NCBI GenBank assembly: GCA_001600615.1
Contig: BCKK01000005.1
Location: 1,761,559-1,825,558 of the forward strand
Direction: 5' to 3'
DNA: 64,000 nt
Source: Dioszegia crocea
Taxonomy: Eukaryota; Basidiomycota; Tremellomycetes; Tremellales; Bulleribasidiaceae
Made by a program: the position numbers and the translations under genes. Shown here piece after piece: positions 10,381 to 21,714 of this stretch; the stretch's first letter is position 1, and the number at the start of each line of letters is the position of its first letter. Below the pieces are notes generated by a model that saw only the letters and a program-made list of their open reading frames with translations, was not told the DNA's origin and did not search any database.

Positions 10381-11720
10381 ATGCCCCCTCGAAAGCCAAG
10401 AGAGGCGCGCTCGACAGCGCCGACTCCATCACCCGCCCCAGGCGCGAAAGGCCGAGCCACATCTCGCGGCTCTGCGAGATCAAGCCGCTCACGATCCACC
10501 ACGGACGGCAATGGCGAGACGAGCGGAGTTCCCAGCGTCAGCGCTGTGGCCGAGGAGAATGAGGATGAAGAAGAGGATGAGGAGGTCACAAACGAGGATG
10601 TGTCTATGACGGAGAAAGAAGTGGAGGATGACGTTGAGGAAGCGGGAGGGGATGAGGAGGCGGTTGAAGAAGTGCCGGAAAGCGGTGCCGATGCAGAGGT
10701 GGTTGCGCCACACGCTGAGGGCAAGGAGAAGACGGCAATGGAGGACAGAGTTGCGAGGCTGAAGGAATTGCGGACGCGCATGGTAAGTTGACATTCTTGC
10801 TTGGTCGCAATGTTCGATATAGTCATTGATCCCGCCCCGTGTCGTGAAGCTGACTATATAGAACCAAAGCACAGCTGCCAATCGACGCGACCTAGTTTCC
10901 GATCACCAGAAGCAAAAGGTCACAGCAAAAGAACTGCAGCGACTCGAGAAGCAGAAGAAGCTCGCCCAGACCCTGCGGCTGAAGAGCGAGGCAGAGGCCT
11001 CAGGGGAGGACATGGAGAGGCGGAAAGCGTGGGAGTGGAGCATTGAGCAGAATGAGAGATGGGAGGCGAAGCAGGAAGAGTCAAAGATCAAGAGTGATAC
11101 GCACTTCCACAGTACGTCTTACCCCTCCCTTTGCTGCCGTCCGATTTCACACCTTGGCTGACACTTTAGATGCCGAAGACGACGCTTGGAAGAAGTACAA
11201 CCGGGATATCCGATCAACTAAAGCCGATCTATCAACGTACGAAAAGCAAAAAGAGGCTGCTCTCGGTCTGGCTCCTGGAACCCTCGTGCCCGTCGGTGCA
11301 TCAGGCTCAGGCTCGCGTCATTCCGGTGCACTCTCAGCAGCCGAAGATCTATACCGTGGTGCCGATACATTGTCGTATGGTGATAGTAAGCCCAGTGAGG
11401 ATGCGGTGGATCGAGTCATTGGCAAGATCAATAAAGAGTACGTCTGTTTGCTTTTTGGGCAGAAGACAGCGGCTGATAAAACAGTATTGATAAGCCTGGG
11501 AAGAGGAAGAAGAAGCCTGAAGAAGAGGGCGAGATCAACTATATCAACGATCGGAACAAGGTGTTCAATAAGAAGGTTGCGAGGTATTATGACAAGTATA
11601 CCAAAGAGTACGTTTTCAATGCTGGGTCTTGAGACTTCACACTTTGTCGTGGCTGGGTATCGGGCGAGGCTGACTTTCATCAGGATTCGGGCCAACTTCG
11701 AGCGCGGTACAGCTTTGTAA
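10381..11720 (+). CDS. SYF2: Pre-mRNA-splicing factor Syf2
   Basis: Five exons (10381-10782, 10862-11111, 11170-11437, 11485-11607, 11684-11720) give 359 aa. The N-terminus (MPPRKPREARS) is basic, then strongly acidic (runs of Glu/Asp). The conserved Syf2 domain follows: DRVARLKELRTRM, NRRDL, the RRKAWEWSIEQNERWE motif, DAWKKYNRDI, and the C-terminal block INYINDRNKVFNKKVARYYD with the ending ANFERGTAL. Syf2 is a component of the Prp19-associated (NTC) spliceosome complex and acts in the nucleus. The acidic N-terminal extension is longer than in yeast Syf2. An in-frame upstream Met at 10297 exists, but the ATG at 10381 has the better context. Confidence 0.93.
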
Positions 11721-12294
11721 GAAGCTGCCAATCCAGCTTAATGCAGATACACCGTGTATCGGGTGGATGTGGGTTGGAACGGGAGAGTCTGGGGCGGGGT
11801 TTGAAAAACGAAAATGTCCGGGGTGGACGAATGTGTCCCCATGTATCTGTATGTACTCGATGATCTCACATTGCCCCTGACCACAATTCGATCTTCAAGC
11901 GTCACCGCCGCAGCGGTCCCCGGTATCCATCACTCACCCGATGTCTCAGCTGGCTTCAGTCGCTCAACTCCTCGCCGCCTCGCTGCCAGTAGCCCTAACT
12001 TGGACGGAGCTCGAAGCTGACGATGTGACTGTCACTGATGACAAGTGAAACCCGAATCTACTTTGACGCATCGTGAGGACTTTGAAGGCTTACCTGAATG
12101 ACGAAATTCGATCCCGGCCTACTGGATATCCTTTCAGCAAGTTTTCCTTTCTGATCGGAGCTTGCCCAGCCTCAGGGAGGTCGTTATACCGTACATCAGA
12201 CGTACCTTCTACATATCACTACTCTAATCTTCAGAATTTGCAACTGGCAGGATCAGGCAACGCTCCGTCATACCTCCAACGACAAAAACACACC
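11721..12294. other. Intergenic spacer
   Basis: This is between SYF2 and the following plus-strand orphan. An in-frame upstream Met for the orphan exists at 12073, but the intervening sequence is pyrimidine-rich and looks like 5' UTR. No other feature was seen. Confidence 0.5.
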
Positions 12295-13368
12295 ATGAGC
12301 TGGACATATCACTCTGTTTCCCCCAATGTCAACGATGGGTCCGCGCTGTCGGGCGACTCGGGCCTCCCCTGCCCACTTGCACCTGGTGGTACGCATAGGG
12401 AGCATCCGTGGTCGGCCTTGCTGCTGAGTGATAGGGGCACCACGCGAATGCTGGCCTGTTCTTGCGGAGACAGTCTCGACGTGCAATCATGGTTTGGTGA
12501 AACGACATGTCCATCCGGCGAAATGCCAGGCCAGCCTCACATGCCAACTGATCTGTGGGTCGGACTTCAGGGTGAAATTGCGGCTACATGTACCTTGTGT
12601 TTCGCCCCCAGCGCCTATCCGAGCGTGTTGTCGCCTGCAGTCAATACCTCCATCGGAAATACCTCCATCGGAGCTTCGCCCGGACGGCAGGTCGAGACTT
12701 GTGAGTCGGAAGTTTTAGTCAGACCCTCAATGTCATCGTTCGCTCACGCCGTGCAGCTGCTGAGGGTAGTGTCACAGCGAATGATGCTATTCTGAAGGCG
12801 CCGTGTGCACCTGGTACACATGTCTACTACTCCAAGGCACCAGCAAAAGCAAAGAGTGGCATTGCACTCGAAGGGTTTCCGGTCAATCGCAATACACTCT
12901 CTACGTGCGAGACGTGTGGATGGAGTATGTGGCCTCATGGAGGCTTCAGACAAGGAGGTTGCGCCGAAAGGCAGAAGACGGAAGGTGGAAAGTACCCTCT
13001 GCGTAAGTTGGAGTCGTGAACCTTGCGAAATTGAGGATAAGTCATACGTGAGGCTGATGTCGATAGCACATATCGCTCGATTAGCCCTCAGCCAGGCGGC
13101 TGACGTTGAAGGAGAATGGTCGTTCCATTCTTCACCTGCGGATCGCTGGGAGTGCGCATCCTGCAAACAGAGCTTCAGGATGGATGCGTATATCAGCCCG
13201 ACGCATTGGGAGGATTACAAGGAGAAGAAATACAAAATGCCAAAAGACGGATACGGGCTTCCCGAGCCTCTAGTATGTTCAGCGACCTAGTTTCGATATG
13301 TTATCTGTCTGCTTTTGGAATCATCCTCTGACCAGCACTCCGGCTCGGCGCTCACCTGTCACCCTTGA
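12295..13368 (+). CDS. Hypothetical cysteine-rich protein (296 aa)
   Basis: Four exons (12295-12700, 12757-13002, 13067-13272, 13336-13368) sum to 297 codons with stop. Start MSWTYHSVSP has a good context (CACACCATGAG). The protein contains several close cysteine pairs: ACSCGD, CTLC, CETCGW and CASCK. The first two are in exon 1 (around 12460 and 12590) and the last two in exons 2 and 3. It also has PHGGF and SPTHWEDYKEKKY segments. Paired CxxC motifs suggest metal (zinc) binding, but they match no finger family I recognise. No signal peptide or membrane segment was seen. The last exon is only 10 codons plus stop. Function unknown. Confidence 0.65.
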
Positions 13369-13611
13369 CCGGCCCGCTCGCTTCGGTCTTGGAGAAGTAC
13401 CGAGAGTTGCGCAGAGTGGCGGAAAGAGAAACGCCACTCGCCAAAGAGCCACGTGGAATCGCTTGCTATGGCGTGCCTGATTGGGAGGAATGATCAATCA
13501 GTCAAGCAAGTCGAAGCTGAATAACTCTGCATCACACCTCCGCCCTCAATTGTGTAATACAGCAACACACGAGAAGCTGCCGAGCTCCAAAGAAAGAAGG
13601 GCATCAAGAAA

Positions 13612-15484
13612 ATGCCGCTAAATTCCCTCCCGCCGTGGCCTCCAGCCCTCCCCTCATCTCACCTGAATCACATTCAGTCCCTAGCCGTAACTCACGCCCT
13701 CTCGCATGGCTTCACCCATCTCCCTCCATCCCCATCTAACCCTCCCACACACACTTTCGCGGCTCCGCTCTCACTCTTCCCCTCACCATTTCCCCGACAC
13801 TTGTTCGAGCTCGCTTGCGAGATCCAGACGGTTTACAATGCCCTCTATGCCCGAATTGCGCTAGATTGGCAATTCCTCGACAGGGTGATGGGCGGGGTGG
13901 CTAAGGTGGACAGCTTCCAGGGTGAGCTGTGGAGAGGCTGGAAGAAGGTCAGGGAGGAATTGGTACAGGTGAGTAAGGTGCAGGCAGCGAGAATGGCCAT
14001 TCAGGCGTGATGAGTAAGCTAATCGCTATAGCCGCTACAATTGGGTGTATTCCGTTCCGATTATCTGCTTCACTCCCTATCCTCACTATCGCCTCTGGAG
14101 CTCAAGCAGGTGGAGTTTAACACCATTTCATCGTCTTTCGGCCCACTAAGTCAGAAGGCTAGCGAGACGCATAGGTGGGTCTTATCTCAGCGATAAGCTC
14201 TATTGGCTGCAGGCGCGCGAGTCGACTCTAGCTGACTCCATCAGATACGTTGCCAAAGAGACAGACATGTACTTTGCCTCATCCCCTTATCTGTCAAGTC
14301 TCGATAATTACCCTGTCAACGACGCGCTACACTCAATAGCCCAAGGACTGGCGGAGGGGTGGCAGGCGTATGGGCGTAAAGACGCGGTTGTCCTCTTTGT
14401 CGTACAAGAGGGAGAACGGAACATCTTTGATCAGATGGCTCTGCAGTACGAGCTGATGAGCGAGTGAGTCCACTCTCACTACCTATGGCCTACCCGAACA
14501 AGCTGACAAATAGGCACGGCATTAAGACGGTCCGACACACCTTCGCCGAACTGGCCGACCTGGTCCAGCTGGACCGTAACTCCAAACGACTCCTCCTCCC
14601 TGATCCCTTACAAGACACTGCCGAACCTCGCGAAGTGGCCGTAATCTACTATCGGTCCGCCTACACTCCGACCGACTACCCCGGAACGACCGAATGGGGT
14701 ACCCGACTCCTACTCGAGCGATCCCGAGCGATCAAGTGTCCCTCTATGGCACTCCAGCTCGCTGGCGCCAAGAAGATCCAACAAGTCTTGGCTGAGCCTG
14801 GAGTGCTCGAGGATTTCCTACTCGGTCCCGACCGACCCGATGTAGGATTCGGAAAGGGTGCGGGTAATCTCACGATGGAGGATGTTGAGAAGGTCCGGAA
14901 GACCTGGATAGGATTATGGCCGTTGGATAATTCGGAACTGGGTGTTGAGGGGTATAAACTCGCTACGACCCAGAGTCAACGCTTTGTCCTTAAGCCGCAG
15001 AGAGAAGGAGGGGGGAACAACATCTATCGTACCGATATCCCGGCGGCGCTCAAAGCGCTCGAACATCAGCAATACCTCCATCAGCAACAGCAAGGAAGGA
15101 GGAGTACGGAAACGGAGACTCAAGCGAGGGAGGCGTATATCCTCATGGAGCTTATTACGCCACCGGAGGGAGTGGGGAATTGGTTGGTTCGAGGAGGAGA
15201 CAATCAGGCGCGGAAGGCGGATGTAGTTTCGGAATTGGGTATCTTTGGAGTGTCGATCTTTGGGCCTGAAGGGTCGACGGGGCATGAAGAGGGACAAGTG
15301 GAGGTGGTCAATAGAGAAGCCGGGTTCTTATTGAGGACTAAAGGTAGGGAGAGCGATGAAGGAGGTGTGGCTATTGGTATGTCTTGCTTGTTTGGAGGTT
15401 GGGCAGGGTATGAAAGAGATGAAATGCTGATGCATCCTAGGAATCAGCTCGATCGACAGCCCGGTCTTGGTGGATGTCGTCTGA
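13612..15484 (+). CDS. GSH2: Glutathione synthetase (ATP-dependent)
   Basis: Five exons (13612-13968, 14032-14174, 14245-14463, 14514-15376, 15441-15484) give 541 aa, matching the eukaryotic glutathione synthetase length plus insertions. Family features include the FRSDYLLH segment, VEFNTISSSFG (substrate loop), VVQEGERNIFDQ, the VIYYRSAYTPTDYP segment, and RSRAIKCPSM. The ATP-binding glycine loop VLKPQREGGGNNIY and LMELITPPEG follow, near 14985-15170. A Gln-rich insertion (HLHQQQQG-like) lies around 15070-15100. The enzyme joins gamma-glutamylcysteine and glycine in the cytosol, the last step of glutathione synthesis. All recognisable catalytic motifs are present. Confidence 0.95.
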
Positions 15485-16217
15485 GCGGCTGTAAATGAGA
15501 AGAGAAGGGAATAGGTCAAGTTTAGTATGCGGTGCTGGGGCAATTCGTGCCAGTATGGTAAAGTGTGCCCAAAGGCAGGCATGAAATTCACAAAGGCTGC
15601 TGATTGAATGACAGGGCCATATCCGACCTTTCTCTATCCTGTGGGATAAAGAAGCTGGACTTACTACCTTACTGATATCATGCCCTTGATTAGGGTGGGC
15701 GATGCTGACCAGTCTACCTAGGCTCCCGAACATGCTAGACATGACAGCGGAGGTACTATTGACGTCATGTGCTATCCTTTGAGCTCACTTCTGATACACT
15801 TGCAGTGTATGTGACTGAAACACAGATGTCGTGTCTCGGTCCCTGAGCGGACTTCTGGTCTGTGCGCTGATATACGTTCGAACATCAACATTCGTCACTT
15901 GGCCCTTCCCTTCCTCCTGTGACAGAGCCCATGTGAGTCAGAAAGGTTCGCCGTATGAAACACGGTCAAAGTGATGGCGAAACGAAACATCAACAAGCCA
16001 GGGGTAGGTACGATCCCTTCTCGGGCACCGTGAAGTCCTCAACGATTGGCTGTGGCGCTGGATCAGAGTCCGCCCGCCTCCCGACCCCGACCCTTGGGCC
16101 CTCACCGCCCCGCCGCCCGATCCCTCTTCTCCATCATACTTCAACCCATCATTCCCACCTCCAAAATCTCCTCTATCTTTCGTCCCACACACTCACAAGA
16201 TCAGCTCACGTACGCAG
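15485..16217. other. Intergenic spacer
   Basis: This is the 3' flank of GSH2 and the promoter of the next orphan. The final 150 nt before 16218 are strongly C-rich on the plus strand, a pattern common in promoter or leader sequence here. Reading frames in this interval do not look coding. Confidence 0.5.
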
Positions 16218-17196
16218 ATGTCAGGCTACTACCCCTCGAACCCTGATCAGATGTCGACCGGCGGAGGCGGGCAAGACGATCCCTCTGGCGACAGCCGCTC
16301 CGTCCTACCTGACCTGAGCCAGTTCTCTTCAGCCCCAAGCGGTTCTGCTGCCGCTAAGGCTGCATATAACGATGGGTACGCGCTGCCTGACATCAGTCAG
16401 CGTCATGTCTCCGGTCAGGGTGGAACGAGACCCCACTGGTGGCATTACACGCCCGGGAAATTCTCGTTGAGCCACCTGAATTTGGTACAGCGAGACCAAA
16501 AGAGCACGCCTCGGGTCGTTCCCCGACTCCCGGCTTTCATCTCCAAGGGAACGGCCCCGGAACGGGTGTGGGATGGTGAGTTTTGACCTTTTCGTTTCTG
16601 TCCTTCGTCAGGATGTTGACTGATCATCGCAGTGGATGCACCTGGATACGCCTACCTGAGCACTTGCCAGCAGACCGACCCAAAGACCGGTGTCACAAGC
16701 TACTTTTGTGAGTTGCATGCGAGACCCCCCCTATTATCTGCTTTGATCAAGAGATCGCCGCTGCCTAATACGTCCGTACCTGTGATACGCAATCAGCTGT
16801 GACTTCCCATCGCATAGATGCAGTATGATGCTGATACAATGCTCTATAGCAACGCACAGCTTCCCCACCGACGCAGCAACCACCGTCTTGCCAAAGACTC
16901 TGTATGCGAAGGGATCGTGCAAGCGCAAATGCGGAGCGAAGCTGACGAAGGGGAAACTTGTCGACCAGTACGGGCATATGCCCGAAGACACAGGCAAGTC
17001 GCTGGCCGAGCTCCTTACGCGCGTGCAGAGGGTTCATGAGGTCCAAGGAATGGATATGAGCTGACTACATGCAGACCGCCTCCAGCACTGGACCTTCACA
17101 TTCAACGACGACAAGCGCTTCAACCTCTCGTTTTACGCACCTGTCGTTCCAGATGATCGAGTGTTCCTCGTGGGTCCAGCTCTCTCGAGGGGGTAG
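16218..17196 (+). CDS. Hypothetical protein with a GC-AG intron (232 aa)
   Basis: Exons 16218-16575, 16633-16707, 16850-16993 and 17075-17196 sum to 233 codons. The last intron starts GCAAGT rather than GT, and ends in a normal branch point plus CATGCAG. If it is not removed, translation ends at 17064. The N-terminal region is Gly/Ser-rich and disordered. The C-terminal part is folded-looking (WTFTFNDDKRFNLSFYAPVV) and the middle has CKRKCG. No signal peptide or membrane segment was seen. I do not recognise the family. Confidence 0.65.
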
Positions 17197-17435
17197 TCGG
17201 TTCTTGTTACCGTCATGCGTGTGCGCGGTGTGCGCGTGACTGAGTAGTCGCGAATGAGTCTGGGTTGAGAAGGGAGACGGATTAATATACATATTGAGGG
17301 AGCTTGAGAGGCCGGTGGTGATTGTTAGATTTTGGACGCACGTGGATGAATTCCCTTTCTCTGACGTCGAGATCGGTTCTTGCCCCTTGCTCGTTGTACG
17401 ATTGACTGCAATTCGACCCTCGACAAGCCATAGTC

Positions 17436-20265
17436 CTACAACGCCTCTAAGAACCCAACATCACCCATGATCTCCCTCTCCACACCATCCCCTCCCTCCA
17501 GCTCCGTAACCCCATCTCCAATCCCCCCTCCAGCCCCAAAGCCCATCCCCACACCCACCTTTTGCCGCTTAGGCACAGGCATCGCCGCACCTTCCGGCAT
17601 TACACCCTGACCAGCCTTTTTCCCCATTTTCCTAGCCCTTACACTCGTTCCAACACTCCCTCCCCCCCTTATACCCGTCCCTACATCTTTGCCCATCCCT
17701 ACCACAGACCCCATAGTTCCCTCTCTTTCAAACCGTATTCCTAAATCTCCGCTCGGTCCTGCTTCCCCGTCCCCGGCCCCAACGCCGTGTCCATGTGCAG
17801 CCTGCAAGGCCAACCTCGCTTCCGTCTCTGCCTGCGCTGCTTCATTTAGCGCCACATATGATTCCAACCCCGCTGCCAGTCCTTCCGACAATACATCTCC
17901 ATCCAACCCCGACAACATGTTAATCCCCCCATAATCCAACCCGGCCGATCCGGGTCCGGATGTCGAATCGTGGAGCTGAAGATTGGACGCCACCGGTAGA
18001 GCAGGTAAATCAAGCACGAATTCCCCCTCGGCATCTTCATCCTCATCTTCAATATCCGCCCCATCCTCAATCCTCGCCAAAATATCCTTGACAGCCTCAT
18101 CACTCAGGACATCCACAGGTCCGGCGCGTTCCTTCTCCTTCTTCACTCGCGTGCGCAACATCTCGTACCCTTGCCCACTGAGTACTTCCGCCAGACTCCC
18201 CAGACCTGTATCTGAACTGTGGGGTGGGGGGTCATCGTATAGACCCGAAGCCCAGGAGGGATATTGCGCGATGATATCGGGATGGACGTGGAATGTGAAG
18301 AGGATCATTCCGGGTGTATCGGGGATAGGCAGGCCGAAGGAGTCTTTAGGCCTGATAAGGGGGAGGCGGGTAGGTGAGGAGTTCCAGAGAGTTTCGGGCA
18401 GGTGAAATGTGGGTGAAGGGGCCTTGGGACGGCCCTTCTTACGGCCGCCGGAAGCCGGGCGGGCGGAGGCACAGGTGTCGAGCAGGATGAGGATGGATCT
18501 GGCCTGAGTGTGTCAGAATTGTATACGCTCAGAATTGTACACGCCCACCACAACCCAAATGACAGAATATCGGCTGAGAGAGATAGAGGTAAAGCCCAAC
18601 TTACAGCTGGAGAAAGCCAAAAGATATCCACAACTTCATGACCCATTTCAGCCCTCGATCCCAACTGTAGTCGCCGATAAGCAAGCCACTGATCCTCTGT
18701 ATAAACCCTAGACGGATCTGGACGCTCATTCGTCGGTGACGCAAAGTCGATCGTGAGTAGAGTCCGGTATAGTGCTCGTAGCCGACATGCGTTGAGTGGT
18801 GATGAATCGAAGGCGGCTATTCTTCGGCCTACAAGCTGGTGCTGTCAGCGACTGTAGACTCCGAGGGCTTGAAGGGAAAAGTAAGAAGATAACGTACAGA
18901 TTGTTGTCGGCGATATTGATTCTGCTTACGTCGGGTCAGTTCATCTTTGTGAACTTCACCCCTCGTTCGAGCTTCTTGCTCTAGCCATCGTTTCTGTATC
19001 GTCAGTATGTATGTGTAGGTCGAGAGAGTCAGACTTACCTGCAGTCGAGTCCAGTACGTTCTTACAGCTTCCTGAACCTGAAAAGTCAGCACACTCTAAA
19101 CAGCCAATCGAGCTTAGAACTCACCTTGACCAAATCGACCCCTACTTCACCCTCTCCAACACCCTCATTCCAAGCTGCCCACGCATCCTCCACCACAACT
19201 CCAATAAAGAGCATCACATCCGTATCCTCAACAGGCTTTGTGAAGTCCGGTCGATACTCTTGTATCCCATTGAGCGACATGTTGATTGGTGGTGCGGGCG
19301 TGGCAGGGTCTGGAAGTATCGAGAATCCTGATACGCGGAAACCAGCTACGGGGTATTCAAGGCCCAGTCGGCGATTGGCCATCTGATGGACTAGGTGCTG
19401 GGCGTGTCAGCAACGCCACATATTCGAATCATGCCGGGAATTTAGCTCACCTCTAGTTTGATACTTCGTCGTTTCCTTCCCGTATGTCCAACCGTGCCCT
19501 TATCGTCGACCTCATTCACCCCACTCGCCTCCCTGAGCGTTTCCCCTTCCTCTCCTTCTGGTCCAACGCTGCCTCCTGCTGTTGACTGTCGGGCCTTCCG
19601 CTTCCGGCTCGGACCAGCTACCGCTGACGCAGGCGGAACCGAGTCAGGGATCGCCGGTACTGATTCCGCTGTTGGATTGGGTTGGTGTACCGGCAGTTTC
19701 TGTTGCTCTTTGGGCACGGAATAGGTAGATACCGAAGCCAGCAGAACGTCGTACTTTTGCTTGAGGTCGTTATACTCGAAGCGCGGTACGAACATTTGCG
19801 CAAGTGCCGGGTCGAGGTGTGTGGCTGAGCGTTGTTAGCTGGGAATCCATACGAGTTCGGATCGTGTAGGAACGTACCATCTTTCCCTGGACCTTCTTGT
19901 CTCTTTAGTCCTGCTCCAATCTGCGTCAGAGTTCCAATGACTCCATTGAGGACTTGCGCAGAATGTACACCCCCTGAAGATGCTGCGAGCTCTTGCAGAG
20001 TATGTACGACCTGCTCGATCTGGACGAAAGCACTGGTAGATCCTGACGATCCAGGTACCGTAGAGATACCTTCAGTCGATGAGCCAGCCGCATTGGCATT
20101 GTGGGTCGGGCCGGCACTAACGCTCCGGGCCTGGTTGTGGCTATTGTTGTTGTTGATGGCGACACGTATAGCCTCCAATGCGGCTTCTTCAGCATCACGA
20201 TCTCTCGCTTCGGCCTCATGAGTGAGAGTAGAGTCGAGCGGGAAGTCGAATGTGGCGTCGTCCAT
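17436..20265 (-). CDS. Hypothetical large protein, low-complexity rich
   Basis: This is one multi-exon minus-strand gene starting at 20265 (MDDATFDFPLDSTLTHEAEA) and ending at 17436 (GDVGFLEAL). The N-terminal exon is helical and Ser/Asn-rich. Exon 2 contains FEYNDLKQKYDVLLASV and a PSRKRKARQS basic segment, a probable nuclear localisation signal. The middle has a conserved-looking core (HLVHQMANRRLGLEY, VEDTDVMLFIGVVVEDAW, RSILILLDTC, MILFTFHVHPDIIAQYP). The C-terminal 290 residues carry an acidic block (ADIEDEDEDAEGEF), then Gly-rich sequence with basic PKRQK. The gene is probably nuclear. A TATACGCTCAGAATTG-type 16-nt near-duplicate lies in the intron around 18520-18545. Function not recognised. 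Confidence 0.7.
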
Positions 20266-20673
20266 GATGCCAATCTGGGATTGCCACTATAAATGTGGGG
20301 GTGGACGTCTAGAGTGGAGGCGGGGGTGGATAATAGGTGTGCGGTGGAAGATGCGACAAATGTAGGCGCGCTATGAGCTTCGGCGTTACCGGCGTTATTG
20401 GGCAGAAAGGTCAGTGGCAGTACGGCTTTTTCGCTATGTATCCGGGACCGGATCTTCACCCGGATTTGAGTCGGATACGAAAGCCAATTATGCCCGTGCG
20501 CGTTTCACGACGCGATAAAAAAGTCAAAGTCCGGAACACCTCATTCCTTACTTTGAGCACTGTCAGTATCGTCGCATATACCTCTTCAGTCTTCGCCCAT
20601 AGTGCTCTCTCTACTCAGACCGCTCGTCCGTATACAAGTACAGACCAAATTCACGGCGAAAAATCAATTGAGC
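20266..20673. promoter_or_regulatory. Divergent promoter: large orphan (minus) / GUK1 (plus)
   Basis: This 408-nt interval between the two start codons includes the 5' UTR of GUK1, rich in TC/CT. No defined binding site is claimed. Confidence 0.5.
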
Positions 20674-21527
20674 ATGTCCACACCAATCAACCCAGAGGTC
20701 GTCAAGCGCGTATGTCCGCGTCTCATGCCCTATCCCACCTTGCCCCGTTCGAGATCACTCAAGATGATTTGCGCAATAGACTATAGCTGATATGGTAGCC
20801 TCTTGTCATGTGTGGCCCATCTGGGACTGGGAAATCCACCCTGCTCAAGCGTCTATTTGCTGCCCACCCAAACAAATTTGGGTTCTCGATCTCCCACACT
20901 ACGCGTCGACCTCGAGGTGGTGAAGAGAACGGGAGGGAGTATCACTTTGTGACTGAAGAGGAGTTCATGAAGCGTGTAGGGGAAGGAGAGTTCTTGGAGT
21001 GGGCTAAGTTTGGAGGTAATTGGTGAGTGATCCCGATGAGGCACCTACCTCGTCCGCAAGCACTTTTGCGTCGGCATACTTTCATGTCCACCCGCTAACA
21101 GTCCAGCTACGGCACGACATTCGCCGCTCTATCAGCCCTCAATCCTCTCCGGTGTATTCTAGATATAGAACTCCAAGGTGTCCTTCAACTCCGAGCTCGA
21201 GCAGCCTCGCACGGTCTTTCCCCAGTCTACCTATTCCTCTCACCACCCTCAGCTGCGACTCTCCGTCAGCGCCTCGATGGCCGTGGGACCGAGACTGCCG
21301 ACTCGATAAAGAAACGGTTGGAGGCGGCGAAGCGAGAGTTGGAGTATGCAATTTCATCCAAGGGGCAAGAGGGGGAAGGATTCGAGGTGGTCATTGTGAA
21401 TGATGAGGTGGAGAGGGCTGGGGACGAGCTTGAGAAGGTAGCGATGGGTTATGAAGGCTGGGAGAAGGCTGGGGATAGCCTGCCTGACTTTGACTTGAAG
21501 GAGTTGGAGCTTGAACCTAAAGCTTAG
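20674..21527 (+). CDS. GUK1: Guanylate kinase
   Basis: Three exons (20674-20709, 20799-21022, 21107-21527) give 226 aa. The P-loop is [10 protein letters not shown], directly after the first splice junction. The GMP-binding region includes [21 protein letters not shown], the [10 protein letters not shown] segment and [24 protein letters not shown] corresponds to the conserved DIDxQG block, and [17 protein letters not shown] is the lid region. The cytosolic enzyme phosphorylates GMP to GDP using ATP. The protein is slightly longer than yeast Guk1, with an acidic C-terminus. All recognisable functional motifs are present. Confidence 0.95.
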
Positions 21528-21714
21528 AGAGGGGAGATGTTAGCCTTTCGTCATTGTATGTCGCTGGCCAGTCTCCAAGGTGCCAATGGTGATTATGGAC
21601 TGCTCGGCCAAAGCATACCTGCCTCTCGTACCCCATCAACCGACTGGGACATTGCAATGTCTCAGAAGACGCATCTGAGCTCTAACTTCGCATTCGTACA
21701 ATGTGCAAGCCCAA

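Noticed and set aside
15955..16317. 120-codon ORF overlapping the start of the 232-aa orphan
   Set aside because: It is in another frame, Pro/His-rich, and conflicts with the spliced gene model starting at 16218.
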